Shown: positions 51,036-64,000 of the stretch, piece by piece | Layout: each line of letters begins with the position of its first letter | Position numbering within the stretch: the first letter of the stretch is position 1 | DNA from: Acanthacorydalis orientalis | Taxonomy: Eukaryota > Arthropoda > Insecta > Megaloptera > Corydalidae | Assembly: GCA_034766995.1 (NCBI GenBank) | Contig: CM068323.1 | Coordinates: 24,592,846-24,656,845, forward strand | Length of the DNA stretch: 64,000 nt | Direction: 5' to 3' | The notes under the pieces: generated by a model | Database searches by the model: none | Told to the model about the DNA's origin: nothing | The model's input: the letters and a program-made list of their open reading frames with translations, nothing else | Translations under genes and position numbers: made by a program

Positions 51036-53261
51036 TCTATTAAAGTGTATATCTTACAACAGTAATATGCAGCAACCATATCGTCTCAAAAACTAGACAC
51101 GACTGAATAAATAAATGTGTAATTTCACAGACACGAAAGTTCATGGCTGTAGGTTTATATAATTTTCCAAATCTTATATAAATGTAACGCGCTGTGAAGC
51201 ATTGACCTGCACATGATATAGACAAAGTGTTGTGAAGCATTATACAAACAATAAAAACAGACATAGTATTATATAAACAACAAATACAGAACAGACAAAT
51301 ATACAAATACAATCAGGATAAAGAAAATGATACGTAAGGAACCTCCAAATATATAATAAGTGTATTCAGTAAGAGCAGATTCAAATATTTTTACTGATTT
51401 CAAATTTTAGATAACCTACATTTGAACTGAAAACATATGTCAAATATAATCTTATTATGGATGATTTAAATTAAACTGGCAGTAATTATACTTCAACTTC
51501 CAATTGAAGAGAGTCTAAATATACAATAAAAGTAAACAATAAGAGCAGATTGTAATTTTAATATCTGTTACAAAATCTAACCTGTGATACGTTTGCACTG
51601 AAACGTACGTCTCAATTGTACTCGTATAGTGTATGATTTAAATTAGATGCAGTAGTTTTACATGAAATACCTAGTAAGAGAACTCTAAATATACTATTAA
51701 AACATACAATGAGAGTAGATTATAGTTTTAGTATCTATTACAAAATTTTTAACTGTGATAATACGTTGCACTGAAACGTAGGTCTCAATTAAACCCGTAT
51801 AATGTACGATTTAAATTCAACTGGCAGTAATTTTACTTCAAAATCTAACTAAGGGAACTCCAAATATACTATAATAACGTAGAATAAGAGCAGACTCTAA
51901 TTTTTATTCTCGTTTCAATTTCTAGGTGTTCTACATTTGTAATAAAACATTCCTGATATGAATATTCACATAATATATGTTTCAAAGTATACTAGCAGTA
52001 ATTTTTCTTCAAATTCAAACTAAGGGAACTCTAAATATACTATAATAACGTAGAATAAGAGCAGACTCTAATTTTTATTCTCGTTTCAATTTCTAGGTGT
52101 TCTACATTTGTAATAAAAACATTCCTGATATGAATATTCACATAATATATGTTTCAAAGTATACTAGCAGTAATTTTGCTTCAAATTCAAACTAAGGGAA
52201 CTCTAAATATACTATAATAACGTAGAATAAGAGCAGACTCTAATTTTTATTCTCGTTTCAATTTCTAGGTGTTCTACATTTGTAATAAAACATTCCTGAT
52301 ATGAATATTCACAAAATATATGTTTCAAAGTATACTAGCAGTAATTTTTCTTCAAATTCAAACTAAGGGAACTCTAAATATACTATAATAACGTAGAATA
52401 AGAGCAGACTCTAATTTTTATTCTCGTTTCAATTTCTAGGTGTTCTACATTTGTAATAAAAACATTCCTGATATGAATATTCACATAATATATGTTTCAA
52501 AGTATACTAGCAGTAATTTTGCTTCAAATTCAAACTAAGGGAAGTCTAAATATACAAAGGAGAAGACTCCTAGTCTTTAATTAATTTATATAATAAGAGA
52601 ATATATTTTAATTCTTTAATTAAAAATTAAATTTGAATTTTCCTGTAGACTTTGTGGTCGGTAAATGAGAACTCTAACTACGTTATCGAGAAATGAGGTG
52701 GTCTGGCTAGTTTCAAGTTTTGCCGTTTACAACCAGGTCCGGATTTAGGAAACTTTTAATTAAAAAAAAGGATAATATCAGGATAAAATCATACGTCAGG
52801 AACCTACAAATATATAATAAGTGTATTCAATAAGAGCAGATTCTAATATTTTTACTGATTTCAAATTTTAGATAAGCTACATTTGAACTGAAAACATACG
52901 TCAAATATAATCTTATTATGGATGATTTAAATTAAACTGGCAGTAATTATACTTCAACTTCCAATTGAAGAGAGTCCAAATATACAATAAAAGTAAACAA
53001 TAAGAGCAGATTGTAATTTTAATATCTGTTACAAAATCTAACCTGTGATACGTTTGCACTGAAACGTACGTCTCAATTGTACTCGTATAGTGTATGATTT
53101 AAATTCAACTAGCAGTAATTTTACTTCAAAATCAGACTAAGGGAACTCAAAATCTACTATAATAACGTACAATAAGAGCAGATTCTAAATTTAAAGTAAG
53201 ATACAAATATGTAAATAGACAAATTTGTTTTCAAAGATTGAATGGCATGATTGATATAAAT

Positions 53262-53297
<36 letters not shown>

Positions 53298-53413
53298 TTT
53301 ATATATATATATTATATTTAGAAATATTCATAAATTATATCAAAATATATTTACACTAAGAAGTAAATTACGTATTGTATTGAAACTATAATCGAATAAA
53401 ATTAAAGAAAATA
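51036..53413 (+). repeat. Array unit 12 (2378 bp), different two-monomer expansion
   Basis: Four monomers at about 51854-52540. Here a standard monomer 5 (TTTTGCTTC end) is followed by GGAACTC and then by a CACAAAATATATG monomer and another standard monomer 5, so the order differs from units 7 and 15. The CA run is lengthened, as in unit 15. Confidence 0.95.
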
Positions 53414-55434
53414 TCTATTAAAGTGTATATCTTACAACAGTAATATGCAGCAACCATATCGTCTCAAAAACTAGACACGACTGAATAAATAAATGTGTAA
53501 TTTCACAGACACGAAAGTTCATGGCTGTAGGTTTATATAATTTTCCAAATCTTATATAAATGTAACGCGCTGTGAAGCATTGACCTGCACATGATATAGA
53601 CAAAGTGTTGTGAAGCATTATACAAACAATAAAAACAGACATAGTATTATATAAACAACAAATACAGAACAGACAAATACAATCAGGATAAAGAAAATGA
53701 TACGTAAGGAACCTCCAAATATATAATAAGTGTATTCAGTAAGAGCAGATTCAAATATTTTTACTGATTTCAAATTTTAGATAACCTACATTTGAACTGA
53801 AAACATATGTCAAATATAATCTTATTATGGATGATTTAAATTAAACTGGCAGTAATTATACTTCAACTTCCAATTGAAGAGAGTCTAAATATACAATAAA
53901 AGTAAACAATAAGAGCAGATTGTAATTTTAATATCTGTTACAAAATCTAACCTGTGATACGTTTGCACTGAAACGTACGTCTCAATTGTACTCGTATAGT
54001 GTATGATTTAAATTAGATGCAGTAGTTTTACATGAAATACCTAGTAAGAGAACTCTAAATATACTATTAAAACATACAATGAGAGTAGATTATAGTTTTA
54101 GTATCTATTACAAAATTTTTAACTGTGATAATACGTTGCACTGAAACGTAGGTCTCAATTAAACCCGTATAATGTACGATTTAAATTCAACTGGCAGTAA
54201 TTTTACTTCAAAATCTAACTAAGGGAACTCCAAATATACTATAATAACGTAGAATAAGAGCAGACTCTAATTTTTATTCTCGTTTCAATTTCTAGGTGTT
54301 CTACATTTGTAATAAAACATTCCTGATATGAATATTCACATAATATATGTTTCAAAGTATACTAGCAGTAATTTTTCTTCAAATTCAAACTAAGGGAACT
54401 CTAAATATACTATAATAACGTAGAATAAGAGCAGACTCTAATTTTTATTCTCGTTTCAATTTCTAGGTGTTCTACATTTGTAATAAAAACATTCCTGATA
54501 TGAATATTCACATAATATATGTTTCAAAGTATACTAGCAGTAATTTTGCTTCAAATTCAAACTAAGGGAAGTCTAAATATACAAAGGAGAAGACTCCTAG
54601 TCTTTAATTAATTTATATAATAAGAGAATATATTTTAATTCTTTAATTAAAAATTAAATTTGAATTTTCCTGTAGACTTTGTGGTCGGTAAATGAGAACT
54701 CTAACTACGTTATCGAGAAATGAGGTGGTCTGGCTAGTTTCAAGTTTTGCCGTTTACAACCAGGTCCGGATTTAGGAAACTTTTAATTAAAAAAAAGGAT
54801 AATATCAGGATAAAATCATACGTCAGGAACCTACAAATATATAATAAGTGTATTCAATAAGAGCAGATTCTAATATTTTTACTGATTTCAAATTTTAGAT
54901 AAGCTACATTTGAACTGAAAACATACGTCAAATATAATCTTATTATGGATGATTTAAATTAAACTGGCAGTAATTATACTTCAACTTCCAATTGAAGAGA
55001 GTCCAAATATACAATAAAAGTAAACAATAAGAGCAGATTGTAATTTTAATATCTGTTACAAAATCTAACCTGTGATACGTTTGCACTGAAACGTACGTCT
55101 CAATTGTACTCGTATAGTGTATGATTTAAATTCAACTAGCAGTAATTTTACTTCAAAATCAGACTAAGGGAACTCAAAATCTACTATAATAACGTACAAT
55201 AAGAGCAGATTCTAAATTTAAAGTAAGATACAAATATGTAAATAGACAAATTTGTTTTCAAAGATTGAATGGCATGATTGATATAAATTATATATATATA
55301 TACACACACACACACACATTTATATATATATATTATATTTAGAAATATTCATAAATTATATCAAAATATATTTACACTAAGAAGTAAATTACGTATTGTA
55401 TTGAAACTATAATCGAATAAAATTAAAGAAAATA
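53414..55434 (+). repeat. Array unit 13 (2021 bp), 8-bp deletion
   Basis: An 8-bp deletion near 53678 removes one ATACAAAT from the ACAAATATACAAATACAA stretch, between short direct repeats. It shortens the minus-strand frame that other units carry. Confidence 0.95.
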
Positions 55435-57463
55435 TCTATTAAAGTGTATATCTTACAACAGTAATATGCAGCAACCATATCGTCTCAAAAACTAGACACG
55501 ACTGAATAAATAAATGTGTAATTTCACAGACACGAAAGTTCATGGCTGTAGGTTTATATAATTTTCCAAATCTTATATAAATGTAACGCGCTGTGAAGCA
55601 TTGACCTGCACATGATATAGACAAAGTGTTGTGAAGCATTATACAAACAATAAAAACAGACATAGTATTATATAAACAACAAATACAGAACAGACAAATA
55701 TACAAATACAATCAGGATAAAGAAAATGATACGTAAGGAACCTCCAAATATATAATAAGTGTATTCAGTAAGAGCAGATTCAAATATTTTTACTGATTTC
55801 AAATTTTAGATAACCTACATTTGAACTGAAAACATATGTCAAATATAATCTTATTATGGATGATTTAAATTAAACTGGCAGTAATTATACTTCAACTTCC
55901 AATTGAAGAGAGTCTAAATATACAATAAAAGTAAACAATAAGAGCAGATTGTAATTTTAATATCTGTTACAAAATCTAACCTGTGATACGTTTGCACTGA
56001 AACGTACGTCTCAATTGTACTCGTATAGTGTATGATTTAAATTAGATGCAGTAGTTTTACATGAAATACCTAGTAAGAGAACTCTAAATATACTATTAAA
56101 ACATACAATGAGAGTAGATTATAGTTTTAGTATCTATTACAAAATTTTTAACTGTGATAATACGTTGCACTGAAACGTAGGTCTCAATTAAACCCGTATA
56201 ATGTACGATTTAAATTCAACTGGCAGTAATTTTACTTCAAAATCTAACTAAGGGAACTCCAAATATACTATAATAACGTAGAATAAGAGCAGACTCTAAT
56301 TTTTATTCTCGTTTCAATTTCTAGGTGTTCTACATTTGTAATAAAACATTCCTGATATGAATATTCACATAATATATGTTTCAAAGTATACTAGCAGTAA
56401 TTTTTCTTCAAATTCAAACTAAGGGAACTCTAAATATACTATAATAACGTAGAATAAGAGCAGACTCTAATTTTTATTCTCGTTTCAATTTCTAGGTGTT
56501 CTACATTTGTAATAAAAACATTCCTGATATGAATATTCACATAATATATGTTTCAAAGTATACTAGCAGTAATTTTGCTTCAAATTCAAACTAAGGGAAG
56601 TCTAAATATACAAAGGAGAAGACTCCTAGTCTTTAATTAATTTATATAATAAGAGAATATATTTTAATTCTTTAATTAAAAATTAAATTTGAATTTTCCT
56701 GTAGACTTTGTGGTCGGTAAATGAGAACTCTAACTACGTTATCGAGAAATGAGGTGGTCTGGCTAGTTTCAAGTTTTGCCGTTTACAACCAGGTCCGGAT
56801 TTAGGAAACTTTTAATTAAAAAAAAGGATAATATCAGGATAAAATCATACGTCAGGAACCTACAAATATATAATAAGTGTATTCAATAAGAGCAGATTCT
56901 AATATTTTTACTGATTTCAAATTTTAGATAAGCTACATTTGAACTGAAAACATACGTCAAATATAATCTTATTATGGATGATTTAAATTAAACTGGCAGT
57001 AATTATACTTCAACTTCCAATTGAAGAGAGTCCAAATATACAATAAAAGTAAACAATAAGAGCAGATTGTAATTTTAATATCTGTTACAAAATCTAACCT
57101 GTGATACGTTTGCACTGAAACGTACGTCTCAATTGTACTCGTATAGTGTATGATTTAAATTCAACTAGCAGTAATTTTACTTCAAAATCAGACTAAGGGA
57201 ACTCAAAATCTACTATAATAACGTACAATAAGAGCAGATTCTAAATTTAAAGTAAGATACAAATATGTAAATAGACAAATTTGTTTTCAAAGATTGAATG
57301 GCATGATTGATATAAATTATATATATATATACACACACACACACACATTTATATATATATATTATATTTAGAAATATTCATAAATTATATCAAAATATAT
57401 TTACACTAAGAAGTAAATTACGTATTGTATTGAAACTATAATCGAATAAAATTAAAGAAAATA
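55435..57463 (+). repeat. Array unit 14 (2029 bp)
   Basis: Standard organisation; G variant. Confidence 0.95.
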
Positions 57464-59688
57464 TCTATTAAAGTGTATATCTTACAACAGTAATATGCAG
57501 CAACCATATCGTCTCAAAAACTAGACACGACTGAATAAATAAATGTGTAATTTCACAGACACGAAAGTTCATGGCTGTAGGTTTATATAATTTTCCAAAT
57601 CTTATATAAATGTAACGCGCTGTGAAGCATTGACCTGCACATGATATAGACAAAGTGTTGTGAAGCATTATACAAACAATAAAAACAGACATAGTATTAT
57701 ATAAACAACAAATACAGAACAGACAAATATACAAATACAATCAGGATAAAGAAAATGATACGTAAGGAACCTCCAAATATATAATAAGTGTATTCAGTAA
57801 GAGCAGATTCAAATATTTTTACTGATTTCAAATTTTAGATAACCTACATTTGAACTGAAAACATATGTCAAATATAATCTTATTATGGATGATTTAAATT
57901 AAACTGGCAGTAATTATACTTCAACTTCCAATTGAAGAGAGTCTAAATATACAATAAAAGTAAACAATAAGAGCAGATTGTAATTTTAATATCTGTTACA
58001 AAATCTAACCTGTGATACGTTTGCACTGAAACGTACGTCTCAATTGTACTCGTATAGTGTATGATTTAAATTAGATGCAGTAGTTTTACATGAAATACCT
58101 AGTAAGAGAACTCTAAATATACTATTAAAACATACAATGAGAGTAGATTATAGTTTTAGTATCTATTACAAAATTTTTAACTGTGATAATACGTTGCACT
58201 GAAACGTAGGTCTCAATTAAACCCGTATAATGTACGATTTAAATTCAACTGGCAGTAATTTTACTTCAAAATCTAACTAAGGGAACTCCAAATATACTAT
58301 AATAACGTAGAATAAGAGCAGACTCTAATTTTTATTCTCGTTTCAATTTCTAGGTGTTCTACATTTGTAATAAAACATTCCTGATATGAATATTCACATA
58401 ATATATGTTTCAAAGTATACTAGCAGTAATTTTTCTTCAAATTCAAACTAAGGGAACTCTAAATATACTATAATAACGTAGAATAAGAGCAGACTCTAAT
58501 TTTTATTCTCGTTTCAATTTCTAGGTGTTCTACATTTGTAATAAAACATTCCTGATATGAATATTCACATAATATATGTTTCAAAGTATACTAGCAGTAA
58601 TTTTTCTTCAAACTCAAACTAAGGGAACTCTAAATATACTATAATAACGTAGAATAAGAGCAGACTCTAATTTTTATTCTCGTTTCAATTTCTAGGTGTT
58701 CTACATTTGTAATAAAACATTCCTGATATGAATATTCACAAAATATATGTTTCAAAGTATACTAGCAGTAATTTTTCTTCAAATTCAAACTAAGGGAACT
58801 CTAAATATACTATAATAACGTAGAATAAGAGCAGACTCTAATTTTTATTCTCGTTTCAATTTCTAGGTGTTCTACATTTGTAATAAAAACATTCCTGATA
58901 TGAATATTCACATAATATATGTTTCAAAGTATACTAGCAGTAATTTTGCTTCAAATTCAAACTAAGGGAAGTCTAAATATACAAAGGAGAAGACTCCTAG
59001 TCTTTAATTAATTTATATAATAAGAGAATATATTTTAATTCTTTAATTAAAAATTAAATTTGAATTTTCCTGTAGACTTTGTGGTCGGTAAATGAGAACT
59101 CTAACTACGTTATCGAGAAATGAGGTGGTCTGGCTAGTTTCAAGTTTTGCCGTTTACAACCAGGTCCGGATTTAGGAAACTTTTAATTAAAAAAAAGGAT
59201 AATATCAGGATAAAATCATACGTCAGGAACCTACAAATATATAATAAGTGTATTCAATAAGAGCAGATTCTAATATTTTTACTGATTTCAAATTTTAGAT
59301 AAGCTACATTTGAACTGAAAACATACGTCAAATATAATCTTATTATGGATGATTTAAATTAAACTGGCAGTAATTATACTTCAACTTCCAATTGAAGAGA
59401 GTCCAAATATACAATAAAAGTAAACAATAAGAGCAGATTGTAATTTTAATATCTGTTACAAAATCTAACCTGTGATACGTTTGCACTGAAACGTACGTCT
59501 CAATTGTACTCGTATAGTGTATGATTTAAATTCAACTAGCAGTAATTTTACTTCAAAATCAGACTAAGGGAACTCAAAATCTACTATAATAACGTACAAT
59601 AAGAGCAGATTCTAAATTTAAAGTAAGATACAAATATGTAAATAGACAAATTTGTTTTCAAAGATTGAATGGCATGATTGATATAAAT

Positions 59689-59724
<36 letters not shown>

Positions 59725-59840
59725 TTTATATATATATATTATATTTAGAAATATTCATAAATTATATCAAAATATATTTACACTAAGAAGTAAATTACGT
59801 ATTGTATTGAAACTATAATCGAATAAAATTAAAGAAAATA
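57464..59840 (+). repeat. Array unit 15 (2377 bp), same expansion as unit 7
   Basis: Four monomers at about 58282-58966, with the same order and the same markers (TTCAAACTCAAACT, CACAAAATATATG) as unit 7, eight units upstream. It differs in the CA run length and spacer-2 base. Confidence 0.95.
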
Positions 59841-61869
59841 TCTATTAAAGTGTATATCTTACAACAGTAATATGCAGCAACCATATCGTCTCAAAAACTA
59901 GACACGACTGAATAAATAAATGTGTAATTTCACAGACACGAAAGTTCATGGCTGTAGGTTTATATAATTTTCCAAATCTTATATAAATGTAACGCGCTGT
60001 GAAGCATTGACCTGCACATGATATAGACAAAGTGTTGTGAAGCATTATACAAACAATAAAAACAGACATAGTATTATATAAACAACAAATACAGAACAGA
60101 CAAATATACAAATACAATCAGGATAAAGAAAATGATACGTAAGGAACCTCCAAATATATAATAAGTGTATTCAGTAAGAGCAGATTCAAATATTTTTACT
60201 GATTTCAAATTTTAGATAACCTACATTTGAACTGAAAACATATGTCAAATATAATCTTATTATGGATGATTTAAATTAAACTGGCAGTAATTATACTTCA
60301 ACTTCCAATTGAAGAGAGTCTAAATATACAATAAAAGTAAACAATAAGAGCAGATTGTAATTTTAATATCTGTTACAAAATCTAACCTGTGATACGTTTG
60401 CACTGAAACGTACGTCTCAATTGTACTCGTATAGTGTATGATTTAAATTAGATGCAGTAGTTTTACATGAAATACCTAGTAAGAGAACTCTAAATATACT
60501 ATTAAAACATACAATGAGAGTAGATTATAGTTTTAGTATCTATTACAAAATTTTTAACTGTGATAATACGTTGCACTGAAACGTAGGTCTCAATTAAACC
60601 CGTATAATGTACGATTTAAATTCAACTGGCAGTAATTTTACTTCAAAATCTAACTAAGGGAACTCCAAATATACTATAATAACGTAGAATAAGAGCAGAC
60701 TCTAATTTTTATTCTCGTTTCAATTTCTAGGTGTTCTACATTTGTAATAAAACATTCCTGATATGAATATTCACATAATATATGTTTCAAAGTATACTAG
60801 CAGTAATTTTTCTTCAAATTCAAACTAAGGGAACTCTAAATATACTATAATAACGTAGAATAAGAGCAGACTCTAATTTTTATTCTCGTTTCAATTTCTA
60901 GGTGTTCTACATTTGTAATAAAAACATTCCTGATATGAATATTCACATAATATATGTTTCAAAGTATACTAGCAGTAATTTTGCTTCAAATTCAAACTAA
61001 GGGAAGTCTAAATATACAAAGGAGAAGACTCCTAGTCTTTAATTAATTTATATAATAAGAGAATATATTTTAATTCTTTAATTAAAAATTAAATTTGAAT
61101 TTTCCTGTAGACTTTGTGGTCGGTAAATGAGAACTCTAACTACGTTATCGAGAAATGAGGTGGTCTGGCTAGTTTCAAGTTTTGCCGTTTACAACCAGGT
61201 CCGGATTTAGGAAACTTTTAATTAAAAAAAAGGATAATATCAGGATAAAATCATACGTCAGGAACCTACAAATATATAATAAGTGTATTCAATAAGAGCA
61301 GATTCTAATATTTTTACTGATTTCAAATTTTAGATAAGCTACATTTGAACTGAAAACATACGTCAAATATAATCTTATTATGGATGATTTAAATTAAACT
61401 GGCAGTAATTATACTTCAACTTCCAATTGAAGAGAGTCCAAATATACAATAAAAGTAAACAATAAGAGCAGATTGTAATTTTAATATCTGTTACAAAATC
61501 TAACCTGTGATACGTTTGCACTGAAACGTACGTCTCAATTGTACTCGTATAGTGTATGATTTAAATTCAACTAGCAGTAATTTTACTTCAAAATCAGACT
61601 AAGGGAACTCAAAATCTACTATAATAACGTACAATAAGAGCAGATTCTAAATTTAAAGTAAGATACAAATATGTAAATAGACAAATTTGTTTTCAAAGAT
61701 TGAATGGCATGATTGATATAAATTATATATATATATACACACACACACACACATTTATATATATATATTATATTTAGAAATATTCATAAATTATATCAAA
61801 ATATATTTACACTAAGAAGTAAATTACGTATTGTATTGAAACTATAATCGAATAAAATTAAAGAAAATA
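59841..61869 (+). repeat. Array unit 16 (2029 bp)
   Basis: Standard organisation; G variant. Confidence 0.95.
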
Positions 61870-63898
61870 TCTATTAAAGTGTATATCTTACAACAGTAAT
61901 ATGCAGCAACCATATCGTCTCAAAAACTAGACACGACTGAATAAATAAATGTGTAATTTCACAGACACGAAAGTTCATGGCTGTAGGTTTATATAATTTT
62001 CCAAATCTTATATAAATGTAACGCGCTGTGAAGCATTGACCTGCACATGATATAGACAAAGTGTTGTGAAGCATTATACAAACAATAAAAACAGACATAG
62101 TATTATATAAACAACAAATACAGAACAGACAAATATACAAATACAATCAGGATAAAGAAAATGATACGTAAGGAACCTCCAAATATATAATAAGTGTATT
62201 CAGTAAGAGCAGATTCAAATATTTTTACTGATTTCAAATTTTAGATAACCTACATTTGAACTGAAAACATATGTCAAATATAATCTTATTATGGATGATT
62301 TAAATTAAACTGGCAGTAATTATACTTCAACTTCCAATTGAAGAGAGTCTAAATATACAATAAAAGTAAACAATAAGAGCAGATTGTAATTTTAATATCT
62401 GTTACAAAATCTAACCTGTGATACGTTTGCACTGAAACGTACGTCTCAATTGTACTCGTATAGTGTATGATTTAAATTAGATGCAGTAGTTTTACATGAA
62501 ATACCTAGTAAGAGAACTCTAAATATACTATTAAAACATACAATGAGAGTAGATTATAGTTTTAGTATCTATTACAAAATTTTTAACTGTGATAATACGT
62601 TGCACTGAAACGTAGGTCTCAATTAAACCCGTATAATGTACGATTTAAATTCAACTGGCAGTAATTTTACTTCAAAATCTAACTAAGGGAACTCCAAATA
62701 TACTATAATAACGTAGAATAAGAGCAGACTCTAATTTTTATTCTCGTTTCAATTTCTAGGTGTTCTACATTTGTAATAAAACATTCCTGATATGAATATT
62801 CACATAATATATGTTTCAAAGTATACTAGCAGTAATTTTTCTTCAAATTCAAACTAAGGGAACTCTAAATATACTATAATAACGTAGAATAAGAGCAGAC
62901 TCTAATTTTTATTCTCGTTTCAATTTCTAGGTGTTCTACATTTGTAATAAAAACATTCCTGATATGAATATTCACATAATATATGTTTCAAAGTATACTA
63001 GCAGTAATTTTGCTTCAAATTCAAACTAAGGGAAGTCTAAATATACAAAGGAGAAGACTCCTAGTCTTTAATTAATTTATATAATAAGAGAATATATTTT
63101 AATTCTTTAATTAAAAATTAAATTTGAATTTTCCTGTAGACTTTGTGGTCGGTAAATGAGAACTCTAACTACGTTATCGAGAAATGAGGTGGTCTGGCTA
63201 GTTTCAAGTTTTGCCGTTTACAACCAGGTCCGGATTTAGGAAACTTTTAATTAAAAAAAAGGATAATATCAGGATAAAATCATACGTCAGGAACCTACAA
63301 ATATATAATAAGTGTATTCAATAAGAGCAGATTCTAATATTTTTACTGATTTCAAATTTTAGATAAGCTACATTTGAACTGAAAACATACGTCAAATATA
63401 ATCTTATTATGGATGATTTAAATTAAACTGGCAGTAATTATACTTCAACTTCCAATTGAAGAGAGTCCAAATATACAATAAAAGTAAACAATAAGAGCAG
63501 ATTGTAATTTTAATATCTGTTACAAAATCTAACCTGTGATACGTTTGCACTGAAACGTACGTCTCAATTGTACTCGTATAGTGTATGATTTAAATTCAAC
63601 TAGCAGTAATTTTACTTCAAAATCAGACTAAGGGAACTCAAAATCTACTATAATAACGTACAATAAGAGCAGATTCTAAATTTAAAGTAAGATACAAATA
63701 TGTAAATAGACAAATTTGTTTTCAAAGATTGAATGGCATGATTGATATAAATTATATATATATATACACACACACACACACATTTATATATATATATTAT
63801 ATTTAGAAATATTCATAAATTATATCAAAATATATTTACACTAAGAAGTAAATTACGTATTGTATTGAAACTATAATCGAATAAAATTAAAGAAAATA
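61870..63898 (+). repeat. Array unit 17 (2029 bp)
   Basis: Standard organisation; G variant. Confidence 0.95.
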
Positions 63899-64000
63899 TC
63901 TATTAAAGTGTATATCTTACAACAGTAATATGCAGCAACCATATCGTCTCAAAAACTAGACACGACTGAATAAATAAATGTGTAATTTCACAGACACGAA
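63899..64000 (+). repeat. Array unit 18, first 102 bp
   Basis: Begins TCTATTAAAGTGT in phase with the array and is cut by the end of the window, so the array continues. Confidence 0.95.

Larger units (their letters stand above)
28369..64000 (+). repeat. Higher-order tandem satellite array, ~2029-bp unit, 17 units plus a partial
   Basis: From the gap to the end of the window the sequence is a head-to-tail array. Unit starts, set at TCTATTAAAGTGT, fall at 28369, 30398, 32425, 34454, 36483, 38514, 40543, 42916, 44947, 46976, 49005, 51036, 53414, 55435, 57464, 59841, 61870 and 63899. Most units are 2027-2031 bp; three are 2373-2378 bp. Units are nearly identical, with small differences in a TA/CA microsatellite and a few substitutions. 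Each unit is built from diverged ~170-bp monomers plus two spacers, i.e. a higher-order repeat. No coding function is supported. Confidence 0.98.

Noticed and set aside
28369..64000. CRISPR array or CENP-B box
   Set aside because: The repeat is far too long and eukaryotic in character for CRISPR. I did not see the CENP-B box consensus in the monomers on reading, though a motif scan would settle this.

Overview
This 64 kb window is eukaryotic, very AT-rich, non-coding DNA. I found no intact protein-coding gene, rRNA or tRNA. The only recognisable protein homology is a pair of decayed mariner (DD34D) transposase fragments at about 1.69-2.46 kb. Mariner remnants, (TA)n/(CA)n microsatellites, GT-AG-like splice signals and long satellite arrays together suggest an arthropod, probably an insect. 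The sequence does not fix the species. The window looks like heterochromatin, possibly pericentromeric or centromeric; that last point is inference.

Layout. (1) 1-2553: a (TA)n microsatellite, a diverged ~798-bp direct repeat pair with donor-like GT(G/A)AG ends, a seven-copy 31-bp minisatellite carrying CACGTG in most copies, and two mariner 3' halves in inverted orientation. (2) 2554-26591: three head-to-tail copies of a ~9 kb unit (A 2554-8515, B 8534-17544, C 17563-26591). Both junctions hold the same 18-bp filler. B and C are almost identical: the differences I found are two microsatellite lengths and two substitutions. A is older, lacks ~3.75 kb present in B and C, and keeps 709 bp they have lost. 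Each unit has a GC-richer ~0.85 kb module that is far better conserved between A and C than its flanks, some exon-like fragments with splice-like ends, and a degenerate AT-rich satellite tract with a perfect 44-bp palindrome. (3) 26592-28268: single-copy AT-rich DNA, a GC/CpG-richer island (about 27.4-27.9 kb) and a degenerate ~50-bp minisatellite running into an assembly gap. (4) 28269-28368: exactly 100 N. (5) 28369-64000: a head-to-tail array of 17 complete ~2029-bp units plus the start of an 18th, continuing past the window edge.

The 2029-bp unit is itself a higher-order repeat. It holds seven complete and two truncated copies of a ~170-172-bp monomer, split by two non-monomer spacers. 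Three units (7, 12, 15) carry two extra monomers, and the variants show that 7 and 15 share an origin while 12 arose by a different exchange. This nested architecture resembles centromeric satellites of other eukaryotes. No function can be shown from sequence alone.

Nothing here forms a gene pathway. The biology is about repeat amplification, homogenisation and possible chromatin roles. The most notable signals are the higher-order satellite, the strongly conserved non-coding module in the 9-kb units, and the E-box minisatellite with a near-three-helical-turn period.
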